Shown here piece after piece: positions 55,868 to 64,000 of a DNA stretch of 64,000 bases. The notes under the pieces are model-generated. The model had not been told where the DNA came from, did not search any database, and saw only the letters and a program-made list of their open reading frames with translations. The stretch spans positions 930,001-994,000 of the forward strand of contig JANHCV010000014.1 in assembly GCA_025594325.1 (NCBI GenBank). The letters are read 5' to 3'. The translations under genes and the position numbers were made by a program. The stretch's first letter is position 1. Each line of letters begins with the position of its first letter. The stretch comes from Blastocladiella emersonii ATCC 22665. Its lineage: Eukaryota > Blastocladiomycota > Blastocladiomycetes > Blastocladiales > Blastocladiaceae.

Positions 55868-57753
55868 TCAAAACACGCTCCCGAGCGTCTCGAACCACGA
55901 AATAAGCGTGGGGTCGTTCTCGACGTACGCCTTGAACTCGTCGAACTCAATGTACCCCTTCTCCTCGACGTCGATGTTGTGGAACACGGTGGCCACCATC
56001 TCGACCAGCGCGTCCTGGCTCATCTGCTCCATGATGGGCTGCAGGCGGTCCGGGTTCCCGCTGCTCGCCGCGGCCGCCGCCGCGCTGGCCGCTGCGGCGT
56101 TGTTCCGCGCCGCCACAAGCGCCGCGTGGTGCGCGTCAATGTCGACGGACATGAGCCGGCCGCCAGGCCCTGCGCCGCGCCCGCGCGCGACCGCGGAGGA
56201 AGCCGCGGCCAGCGTCGCGGGGATCGACGCGTGGCCGTACCCGTGGTTGTGCGCCGGGTGCGCGGACGAGGGGGACGCGGCGGTGACGAACGACGCGTGG
56301 ATCGGGGTCGCGGGGACCGAGTCGTCGCCGCCCGATACGAACCCGGACTCGGCCGGGTGCTCCTGGAGCGCGGGTGTCCGAGACGAGGATGCGGCGCTCG
56401 AGGAGGCGGGGCGGCGGTGCGCGTCGGGGTCGTCGCCTTTCTGCCACGGGCGGCCGCCGGGCCCCGTCGAGCTGGAGCCGTCGGCGGCTGCGTCGCCGTC
56501 CTCGCCCGCGTTGCGGTTGCCGTTGTTGGCGTTGTTGTTCCCGACGGCCGATGCGGGGATAGGCGCGGTGAACGCGGCCGAGACGGGCTTGTTGTTATCG
56601 TCGTCAAACGAGGCCATCATCTCCTCCTCCATGGCCTTGACGACGTCGCGGACGAGTTCCATGGACAGGTGGAAGTAGGCCTTGAACATGGCGTGGAGCT
56701 CGGCTTTGGTGATCTTGCCGTCGCCGTCGAGGTCGTACCCGCGGAACGCGCAGGTGATTTTCTCGTCGATCGAGCCCTTGGTGAGCACCGACAGCCCGGC
56801 GACGAGCTCAGGGAACCCGATGTACGCGTCGTCGTCGCGGTCAAAGAACTTGAAGATGCGCTCGGTGATGAGGTTCTTCTCGAGGCCGAGCGGGCCGAGC
56901 GACTGCTCGTAGACGGCGCGCGAAATGCCGCGCGGGTCCGTGGCGAGCGCCTTGAACTGCTCGTACAGCGCCTCGATCTCGAGCTGGTCGAAGTGCGTCG
57001 CGTGCTGCAGCTCGCGTAGCTTGTCGTACGGCAAAATCTCCTCGGCGGCAGTGCCGGGGGCGGCGCGCGCGCCCGGGTAGAAGGGGTTGAGCAGCGCCGT
57101 GCGCGGGTTCGCGAGCGGCGGGATCGGGATCCGGATCTTCAGGAACACGTGCGATTTCTGGTGTACGTCCTGCGCCTCGCAGTTCTCGCACACGTCTACG
57201 CGATGGTGTGGTGTGAGGTCGGGCGCGGGGTCTCGAGAGTGGAGCGTAGTACCAAAGTCGACGCAGTTGGAGCACTTGAACCGGGTGCCGCGGATCGGGC
57301 TCATGCCGCAGTGGTTGCAGGTGATGCCGCGGTGGATGTAGCCCTCTACACACTCAGCGAACATCAGGCCCGCACACGGGACACGGCTCGCGCCTCAAAC
57401 GCACCCTTGCGCGCCTGGTCCTCGGCGATGCTGTACAGGAGGTTGAGCAGGTTTTGGGACTCGGTCTTACCCGCATCCTCGTCGTCCTCGTCCCCCTCCG
57501 CCTCGCCCTTCTTCTTCTTCTTCTTGCCGCCGCTGCCGTCGCTCCCAGCCGATGACCGCCGGCGCGGCGCTGCGGCCGACTCGGACCCGCGCCGCGCGAC
57601 CGCGTCCTCGGGCGTCAGCAGCGGCGCGGTGGAGGCGCCGTCGCGTGTGGCCGGGTTCCGCGCGCCGCCGGCAAAGGCCCAGGCGGCGGTCGACACGGCG
57701 GCGCCGCACACGGCAGAGATGAGGACCGGCACCAGCGTGCTCGTCGTGGACAT
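55868..57753 (-). CDS. ZZ-type zinc finger and EF-hand protein with N-terminal membrane segment, 3 exons
   Basis: Exons 57753-57405, 57345-57253 and 57195-55868 encode 589 aa. Residues 6-28 are hydrophobic (LVPVLISAVCGAAVSTAAWA), probably a membrane anchor, followed by a Lys/Glu-rich stretch. The ZZ finger (CNHCGMSPIRGTRFKCSNC, then VDFDVCENC) is complete only when the second intron is removed. EF-hand-like loops follow: FFDRDDDAYIGF, GYDLDGDGKITKAE and, after a long Ala/Gly/Ser-rich linker, IDVEEKGYIEFDEF. The canonical DxDxDG loop is present once. Fungal ZZ/EF-hand proteins of this shape are uncharacterised; a calcium-responsive membrane scaffold is a reasonable guess. Confidence 0.75.
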
Positions 57754-57943
57754 TGCAGTGAGTCGGGGGTCGGGTCGGTGTTGATGCGTTGCGTATGGGG
57801 GGTTCGTTGTCGGCGCGGAGAGGGAGGTTGGGTTGAGTGACGCGACGGCGAAACGCGTGCCTCCACCGCCGCCGCGGTCGACGCTTTTTGCGGCGAAGCA
57901 GCGTGAGACACGCCAGCACGACGCACTTACCACCACGAAGCCC
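57754..57943. promoter_or_regulatory. Divergent promoter, 190 bp, with ACGCGT
   Basis: Head-to-head spacer holding GAAACGCGTG (ACGCGT 57853-57858), about 100 bases from the left start and 86 from the right. Confidence 0.35.
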
Positions 57944-58684
57944 ATGCAAATGTCGACGTCCACGTCTCCACTCGCTGCAACGTCGTCACGGCAGCGGACC
58001 ACTGCCGCGGCGAGCGCGTCCCCCAAGGCCGACGGATCCGAGGCGGCGCTGCTCGACAACGAGGCGGCGGTGCTCGACGAACAGGAGCAGGAGGAGCTGA
58101 TTGCCAAGTTCCTGCGCGACAACGCCGCCGTCGACCGCGCCTTCAAGGTCGCCATGCTCGCCATGACGCTGCCGCTGTTCGTGCTGTACGTCGCGCCCTC
58201 CCCACTATCGCCCGCCCGCCACTCACCAACCTCCCCACATAGCTCCCTCGCGCAGCTGTGGCAGTACTCCCACGGCGTCACTGGGATCCCGATCCTGTCT
58301 TTCCACACCGCCGTGACCCACCCGTTCCCCGGCCTCGGGTTCGGCACGACCGTCGTCGGATTCCTCGGCCTCGGCCTTCTGCTCGCACACGACCTCGCCG
58401 TGTCGCGGGCGGACCCGTCGGCCGACAGCGTCCCCGCGGTGCAGGCGCGCGCGGGGCGGATCGCTGCGTGGCTGTTCCTGAGCGGCCTCGTGGCGCTCGT
58501 CGTGTTTCTCGCGGGTTTGTTCGCGCCCGCGGACGGGGTGACGCAGACCGGGTGGGAGCGCGTGTTCTGGGCGATCCCCGTGCTCGTCCACGGCGGGTTC
58601 CTGTACTCGGTCCAGGAGATGAAGGCGGTCGTCGCGAGTGTCGTCGGGCTTGAGGAGCTCAAGTTCAAGCTCAAGGGCGCGTGA
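57944..58684 (+). CDS. Small multi-pass membrane protein, 2 exons
   Basis: Exons 57944-58185 and 58243-58684 (57-nt intron) encode 227 aa. A Ser/Ala-rich N-terminus is followed by an acidic helix (EAAVLDEQEQEELIAKFLRD) and hydrophobic segments near AMLAMTLPLFVL, GFGTTVVGFLGLGLLLAHDL, AAWLFLSGLVALVVFLAGLF and VFWAIPVLVHGGFLY, so about four membrane spans. I do not recognise the family; fungal ER proteins with this layout are mostly uncharacterised. A second ATG lies 6 bases downstream (57950). Confidence 0.7.
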   Translation: MQMSTSTSPLAATSSRQRTTAAASASPKADGSEAALLDNEAAVLDEQEQEELIAKFLRDNAAVDRAFKVAMLAMTLPLFVLYVAPSPLSPARHSPTSPHSSLAQLWQYSHGVTGIPILSFHTAVTHPFPGLGFGTTVVGFLGLGLLLAHDLAVSRADPSADSVPAVQARAGRIAAWLFLSGLVALVVFLAGLFAPADGVTQTGWERVFWAIPVLVHGGFLYSVQEMKAVVASVVGLEELKFKLKGA

Positions 58685-58844
58685 GGGAAGGAATATATGC
58701 ACTTGTACCAGCTGGTTTGGATGTCAGGGGGCGCGTCGTTTATGGTCGCTCACACGCCACACCCTCGCTCTCGCTCTCCCAGCGTCAGCAACCGCCCCAC
58801 TTCCATGCACACAGGCTAGACGCGCGACTCGCCGCAACGCAACC

Positions 58845-59473
58845 ATGTCGACGGACCTGACCAAACGCCCCACGCACCCGCTCCGCCCGTTCGCCGCGCG
58901 GCCCGCCGACGCCGTCTTCTTCGGCTACTTTGCGAGCCACATTGGCTTCTCGCTCGTCATGGACTTCCAGGCGGCGCTCGACGGGCTCGTCACGTACCCG
59001 TGGCCGCTGCGCGGGCTGCACAGCTGGTACATCAAGGTATCAGGCGACCCGCTCATGGGCAACCCGTCGGCGGCGCACCACCGGTGGTTCAAGGCGTTCC
59101 TCGTGTGCGAGCTGCTCGTCCAGTTCCCGTTCTTCTTCCTCGCCAGTCGGCGTATCTACGACGGTACACGACGACGCAGCTTCCCGCCCAAACCTCTCGC
59201 TGACCCCGCCATGTAGACCGCGTGGGCGACCGCACCCGCGCGCTGCTGATCGCGTACGGCGCGCACGTCGCGACGACCATGGTGCCCGTGCTCGACGCGC
59301 TGGTGACGACTGACGCCGTCACGCCCATCCAGCGCGCCGGCTTGTTGGGGGTGTACATCCCGTACCTCGCGGTCCCCGCCGCCCTCGTCTGGCACTACGG
59401 GTGGAAGTGGGCCAGCTACACCAAGAAGCGCGCCGCGTATGCTGCGCGGAAGGCGGATAAGGCGAAGTGGTGA
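58845..59473 (+). CDS. TMEM97: TMEM97/EXPERA-domain membrane protein, 2 exons
   Basis: Exons 58845-59163 and 59217-59473 (53-nt intron) encode 191 aa. The EXPERA pattern is clear: FFGYFASHIGFSLVMDFQAA, LHSWYIKVSGDPLM, WFKAFLVCELLVQFPFFFLA, then IAYGAHVATTMVPVLDAL. The family includes TMEM97 (sigma-2 receptor, a sterol-binding ER protein), EBP sterol isomerase and fungal relatives. A C-terminal Lys-rich tail (SYTKKRAAYAARKADKAKW) could be an ER-retrieval signal. It shares strand and closeness with the 57944 gene (160 bases apart), but they are separate genes. Confidence 0.8.
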
Positions 59474-59572
59474 GGGTCGTCGAGCGGTTTTGATGGACAC
59501 GGATGACGAGCAGCGAGGAGGAAGCAAAACTTTTATGAGCACAATACAGGACTCCCACTAAACAACGGTTAC

Positions 59573-60613
59573 TCACGGCAGCGGCAGAATATCGACGCCA
59601 AACAACGCCGCGACGACGCGCGCAATGACGCGGTGCGCGCGCGTCGTCAACGCAAAGTTATCGTCCCAGTAGATATGCGCGCCGGGCACCTGGCACATGG
59701 ACAGCGCGCCGGTCGCGGAATTCCGGTGCAGGCACGAGTCGCGGACGGTCCCGTTGATGGACGGCGGCAGGTTGTAGAAGGCGGGCTCCTGGCTCATGTG
59801 CTCGATGCCCATGTCGACGTTCGCGATCTTGATCTCGGGCGCGCCCGCGGGTCGCCGCGTGTTCATGGCGGCGACCTGCGCCGCGAGCTCCTTGTTGAAC
59901 TCGACCGAGAACGCGTTGAAGGCGGGTTTCGCGGCGGGCATGCGGTTGAACATGGGCAGGGTGCCGAGCGGCGGCATGTTGAGGACGACGACGGCGTACG
60001 CGGGGAGCTTGAACTTGGTGAGCGACAGGTAGTCGATGCGCTCGACGGCGCTCATCAGGTTATCGACGACGCGCTTGGGCTGGGCCAGGGTCAGGTTGAA
60101 GAACGCGTCCTGCGCACCCGCCCACACCGCGTACAGCGTGGCGTTGCGCGGGCCGGGGAGCAGCGAGTCCATGTGGCTCTCGTACATGGCGAGCTGCATG
60201 TTGACGCCGGGCGACGCGACCTCGTAGAACTCGCCCGTGTGCCCGTGCACCAGCGAGTCGTTGGTCGTCGCCCCGCCGTGCGCGTAGTTCTGCAGCGCGG
60301 CCCGCGTGCTCACCGCCTTGTCGGCCGTCGACATGAAGTCGGCCAGGTACTCGGGCCACATGGCGCCGTTCGAGAACCGCCCGTTGTCGTACAGCGGCGC
60401 CGCCGGTGGGTACTTGCGGTCCGTCAGCGCATTGTACGCGTTGCCCGTGTCGGTCCACTCGTCGCCGAAGACGACCACGGTCCCGAACGACGGCGCCGCG
60501 CTGCTGCCGGGTGAGTTCTGCGGCATGGGCGCGGGGACCGCCGCGGCGAGCGAGGCCAGGTGCCCGCACAGGAAGGCCGCGGCGACGAGCGTCTGCATGG
60601 ATGGTGTGTGCAT
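59573..60613 (-). CDS. Secreted GDSL/SGNH-fold protein with missing catalytic residues
   Basis: Single exon of 346 aa. The first 24 residues form a signal peptide (TLVAAAFLCGHLASLAAAVP). SGNH blocks are recognisable: VVVFGDEWTDTGNAY (block I, usually GDSL/GDSYTDTG), YDNGRFSNGAMWPEYLA, QNYAHGGATTND (block II), YAVWAGAQDAFFNL (block III) and HIYWDDNFALTTRAHR (block V). The nucleophile Ser of block I is Glu (GAG), the oxyanion Asn of block III is Gln, and the His of the DxxH motif is Phe (TTT). The fold and secretion signal are intact, so this is most simply a pseudo-esterase. Glycosylation-like NLT and NGT sites are present. An upstream ATG at 60781 would bury the signal peptide. Confidence 0.8.
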   Translation of the reverse strand: MHTPSMQTLVAAAFLCGHLASLAAAVPAPMPQNSPGSSAAPSFGTVVVFGDEWTDTGNAYNALTDRKYPPAAPLYDNGRFSNGAMWPEYLADFMSTADKAVSTRAALQNYAHGGATTNDSLVHGHTGEFYEVASPGVNMQLAMYESHMDSLLPGPRNATLYAVWAGAQDAFFNLTLAQPKRVVDNLMSAVERIDYLSLTKFKLPAYAVVVLNMPPLGTLPMFNRMPAAKPAFNAFSVEFNKELAAQVAAMNTRRPAGAPEIKIANVDMGIEHMSQEPAFYNLPPSINGTVRDSCLHRNSATGALSMCQVPGAHIYWDDNFALTTRAHRVIARVVAALFGVDILPLP

Positions 60614-60856
60614 TGCAAGGTGTTTGTCTGTGTTCGTTGCCGCCCGTGCAGAGCAAGAGGGTTGCGGAGCAGGAGAGGGAGGAGGGAGGGGAGAGAAGCG
60701 AAAGTCAACTGCGGTGCCCGGCCGAGGCGAATCTGCGGTCCCTCGCATCGGCGTTATCGCGCCCATCAGCTTACCTCTCAACCCATCCCTCTGATGAAGC
60801 GAATGAATCCTCGACTCGATGCAATGAACCGAGTGTATATTACAGTGTACCGGGCG
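60614..60856. other. Promoter of the GDSL-fold gene and 3' flank of the coiled-coil gene
   Basis: Short spacer on the minus strand. No specific site identified. Confidence 0.3.
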
Positions 60857-63643
60857 CTATCCCCGGCCGCCGCGGACCAGCAGGCTCGACGCGCGCTTCG
60901 TTGGCGACACGGTCGTCCCCTTCTTGCCGCTCGCCAACGCCGCTGGGGGCGCTCCTGGTGGTGCGAGTGGGCCCTTCTACACGTCCACACATGCCGTTAG
61001 CTTGCGCTAGTAGCGAGGCGCAGCGGGGGGAACGCACCTTGGTCCCGCGGAACGCGCCGATCATGGCGCCCTGCGCGCCGCCAGTCTCGACCTCGGCGAT
61101 CGTCGACTTGAGCTGCATCTCGTAGCCGTACATCTTGAGTGGCGCGGGTCCACCAGAACTTGGCGTTCCAGGCGCACTTGACGACGACGCAGCTGCCGCT
61201 GCGGCCGCGACCTCGCGCTCGGCCTGGTACACGCGCTGTGCCGCCGTCAGCACCGCGTCGTCCTCGTGCTCCTTGTACAGCGACACGCGCTGGCCCTGCG
61301 GCGACGTCTACCTCCGCACACGCTGTGTCAGTTTTCGCTACCCAAAAACCCGTAGCCCCGCCGTACCGAACCGCCAACCACGCCATCCTCGTTATACCGC
61401 GGCCCGGGGGGCTCGAGCAGGTCGCCCGTGGTCCCGGAATCCCCGTTGCCGCCGAGCTTCTTCAGCTCGCCCGTCGCAAAGGCCCGCGACATGGTCTTGA
61501 ACCGCTTCAGGTACGACTGCGCGCGGTCCATTTCCTGCCGCTCGATCGTCAGCGTCTCGAACTCGTTGGCGCGCATACGCGTCTACACTCACGCGCGCTC
61601 ACGCGAGTTAGCTTTTGGGCGTCGGGGGCGAAAACGTAGAGTACGTACGACGACGTCGGGCACGCGGATCCGGACCGTCTGGTGCATGACGGGCTGCACC
61701 GTGAGGTCGAGCGCGGCGGCCGCGGTGGCCGGTTGTTGTGTACCGTCGGCGCGACCCGCACCACCGCTCGACTTGTCCTCCATGAGCCGCTGCAGCCGCC
61801 GCGCGCGGTCGCGGCGCGCCTGCTTGGACCGCTGGGCGAGAAACTCCTCGAAGGTGGCGACCATGAGCTTGAACTCGTCGTTGCGTTTCGCGACCTCGTT
61901 CTCGAGGAACTCGATCCACTTCTCGCGCTCGCGGATCTGGCGCTCGAGTTTCCCGTTCGTATCGAGCAGCTCCTCGTGCTGCTGGGCGAGCTCGCCGTAG
62001 TTGCGGGCCACCTCGGACGTCTCGCGCGAGATGCGCTTGAGCATGTTCTCGACCGTGTTCTCGCCGGTCCCCTTCGACTCCATGTTGAGGCGGATCACCT
62101 TGTGACGCAGAAACTCCTTCTCCTGCATGACCTGCGCGTACCGCAGGCGCTCCTGGTCGAGCTGCGCGGCGTGCTTGAGCTCGAGGTCGAGCCGCTGCTC
62201 GTCGCGCTCGGCGAGCGCCTTGTTTTTGGACTCGATGGCGACGAGCAGGTCCTTGATCTTGCCCTCGAGCGTCTTGATGTGCGACGAGAGCTTCTCGGCC
62301 TTCCCCTCGAGCGTCGCGTTCTGGCGCTGCAGCAGCGAGATGACGTGCTTCTGCTCCGACTCCTGCTGGGTCTTGATGCGCTCGAGCTCGAGCGTGTACT
62401 CCTTGCGGACGTTCTCGATGTCGAGCTCGTGCTTCTGCAGCAGCGAGGTGAGGTCGCTGCCCTCGATCAGGTTCATGATCTTGGCGTCCTTGGACACCAT
62501 CATGTCCGAGTAGAACTTGTCCTTGGCCTGGATGATGTACAGGATCTCGTGCTCGTACCGCAGCGACTGGTTGATGAGCTCGTCCTCGAGCTTGCTCGAC
62601 TCGGTGTTGAACAGGAACTCGCACGTGCGCCGGTACTCGTCGAACAGCGTCTGCAGCGTGAACAGCATTGCGTGGTGCTCGACCATCATGGCCCGCTTCT
62701 CGTCGTACTGCTCCTTCTTGTGCGCCTCGAACGCGAGCTTCAGCGCCGCGTACTCGCCCGCCTGCTGCTGCCGGTACGCGTCGTTCTCGATCTTGCTGAC
62801 CTGGATGAACTCCTCGTACTGCTGCTTGACCTGCTCGACGAGCGACTCGAGCCCCTGCATCTGCGTCTGCTGCTCCGAGTACTTGCGGCTCGCTTCGGTG
62901 CTGATGTCCTGGATCTGCCGCTTCTGCCGCTCGATGATCGACTCGGACTCGGACAGCAGCTCCTTGAACTGCGCAATCTGCTTGGACACGTTCGTGTCGA
63001 CGACCGATTTCGCGACTTCGAGCCGCTCCACCTTGACCGTCTCGCGCGACGCACGGAACACGTCGAACTCGGTCTGCAGGTCGCTCAGCTCGCCCTCGAG
63101 CCGGTCTACATATGACAGAGTGTGAGCTGCGTCGCGGGAGCGGTGACAATGAAATAGAGTACCGTTGGCGGCCTCCTGGTTCTCGAGATCCATCTGCAGC
63201 TGCTTGAGCTCCTCCTTGAGCTGCCGGATCTCGTTGTTCTTGCGGTCGATCGTGTACATGGCGTCCTCGAGGTCCTTGGCCGCCGACGTCGTCACGTTGC
63301 CGCCCTGTTCCCAAAAAAACGCGTCAGCTCCGCCCTTGCGTCTCCTACGCGTGTGACGTACCAGACCGCCACCCGTTGTCTTCTTGGCCGCCATGGCTTT
63401 CGCGGCCTTGTCGCTGTCGCGCTGCGACCGCAGCGTGCGGACTTCATCCTCGAGCGACTCGAGCTGGAGCGACTTGCTGAACAGCTATCAGCGCGGGGTC
63501 CGACCGTGAGCGGGGCGGCGGGGTGCGAGCGAGAGGGGAGGGCCGGGCGAGCGGACCTCGCGGTTCTGGACGTGCGCCCGCGCGCGCAGCTCGTTGTTCT
63601 CGGCGAACAGCTGTTGCAGCAACTCGGCGTCGCCTTTCTCCAT
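60857..63643 (-). CDS. 804-aa coiled-coil protein, 7 exons, possible ciliary/basal-body component
   Basis: Exons 63643-63557, 63484-63362, 63304-63163, 63105-61649, 61582-61367, 61307-61038 and 60976-60857 join in phase. From MEKGDAELLQQLFAENNELR onward the protein is a nearly continuous heptad coiled coil to about residue 620 (for example EIRQLKEELKQLQMDLENQE and ENVRKEYTLELERIKTQQES). A stretch near residue 590 (KLMVATFEEFLAQRSKQARR) resembles linkers of flagellar coiled-coil proteins. The C-terminus is basic, Gly/Pro-rich (ending SLLVRGGRG). The organism type makes an axonemal or basal-body role attractive, but the family could not be fixed and myosin-like or golgin proteins remain possible. 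Confidence 0.7.
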
Positions 63644-63848
63644 GGTGGTGATACATGTGGTTTTGAGAGACAGGGAGAGGTGAGGGATCAGCGGACAACG
63701 CGTCGAGACGCGACGCGACGCGTGACGCGGTCACGCGGGGGCTGGGAGACAGGTGGGGCGAGACAGGGTTTGGTTTATAGCGACAGGGAGGGGAACGACA
63801 GCAGAGGGAGGGATTAAATAACACAACAACAACAGCACGACGCGCGCC
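63644..63848. promoter_or_regulatory. Upstream region of the coiled-coil gene
   Basis: Two ACGCGT cores (63698-63703 and 63718-63723) lie within 80 bases of the start codon, in a run of GACGCG repeats. Confidence 0.35.
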
Positions 63849-64000
63849 TTACTTGAGCGCAGCCCACTTCCCCGGGTGCTCGGGGACATGCGTCTCGTGG
63901 GTCAAGATATTGTACCCGACGGACCGCGCGTTGGCCTTCGCCTCGAGCTTAGCCGCCGACACGCGGCCCGCGAAAAACGTCCCCGGCATCCGCGCGCGCG
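63849..64000 (-). CDS. 3' end of a partial gene
   Basis: Minus-strand frame open from the window edge to TAA at 63851-63849. It reads MPGTFFAGRVSAAKLEAKAN, then GYNILTHETHVPEHPGKWAA. The 5' part is outside the window. The short basic-aromatic sequence is not recognised; a small mitochondrial or ribosome-associated protein is conceivable but unsupported. Confidence 0.5.
   Translation of the reverse strand, partial: RARMPGTFFAGRVSAAKLEAKANARSVGYNILTHETHVPEHPGKWAALK

Noticed and set aside
55862-57019. 385-codon plus-strand frame opposite the ZZ/EF-hand gene
   Set aside because: Low-complexity Arg/Val/Gly composition mirrors the minus-strand gene and shows no domain.
61682-63115. 477-codon plus-strand frame rich in Leu/Val/Glu
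   Set aside because: Complement of a coiled-coil gene; heptads and seven phased exons support the minus strand.
1-64000. CRISPR arrays, bacterial operons or ribosome-binding sites
   Set aside because: Spliced genes throughout mark this as eukaryotic; no regularly spaced repeats were seen.

Overview
The window reads as nuclear DNA of a compact, GC-rich eukaryote, most likely a zoosporic (flagellated) fungus; Blastocladiomycota or a chytrid would fit, but this is inference. Supporting signs are short introns (mostly 55-70 nt) in almost every gene, fungal-type housekeeping genes (MSH3, LSM7, MAK11, NOL8, VMA7), short divergent promoters, and a lineage-style expansion of F-box-like, ankyrin-like and leucine-rich-repeat proteins. 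Exon structures given here were built by hand from reading frame, GT-AG borders and family conservation. 5' splice sites are unusual: 40 of 45 proposed donors carry C at +4 (GTRCGY type).

Layout. 1-2743: the last coding part of an unknown gene is split by a short LTR retroelement (213-bp LTRs, 5-bp target duplication). 2744-8290: tRNA-like sequence, an 805-aa F-box-like gene, a decayed F-box fragment and an antisense ankyrin-like gene. 8768-14661 (minus strand): MAK11, MSH3 and LSM7. 14662-17399: no gene seen. 17400-20097: two tandem ankyrin-like paralogues. 20172-23048: a 958-aa single-exon gene of unknown role. 23543-28001: NOL8 and a divergent short-chain dehydrogenase. 28002-29239: a secreted ricin-B-like protein. 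29602-35748: two more large F-box-like genes, one with a nonsense codon. 35905-39132: a PM20D2-like amidohydrolase and a divergent Gfd2/YDR514C-like nuclease. 39579-43774: an inverted-repeat-bounded block with two unrecognised spliced genes, a candidate mobile element. 43775-46854: no supported gene. 46855-49359: divergent VMA7 and cyclin Q-like genes. 50214-55289: a DUF4470 protein and a divergent LRR gene with a nonsense codon. 55868-59473: a ZZ/EF-hand protein, a small membrane protein and a TMEM97-like protein. 59573-64000: a GDSL-fold protein lacking catalytic residues, an 804-aa coiled-coil protein and the end of a partial gene.

The conserved genes cover DNA repair (MSH3), ribosome biogenesis (MAK11, NOL8), RNA processing or decay (LSM7), vacuolar acidification (VMA7) and sterol/ER biology (TMEM97-like). 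The accessory part is dominated by repeat-protein paralogues, transposon-like structures and degraded copies, typical of a fast-evolving region.
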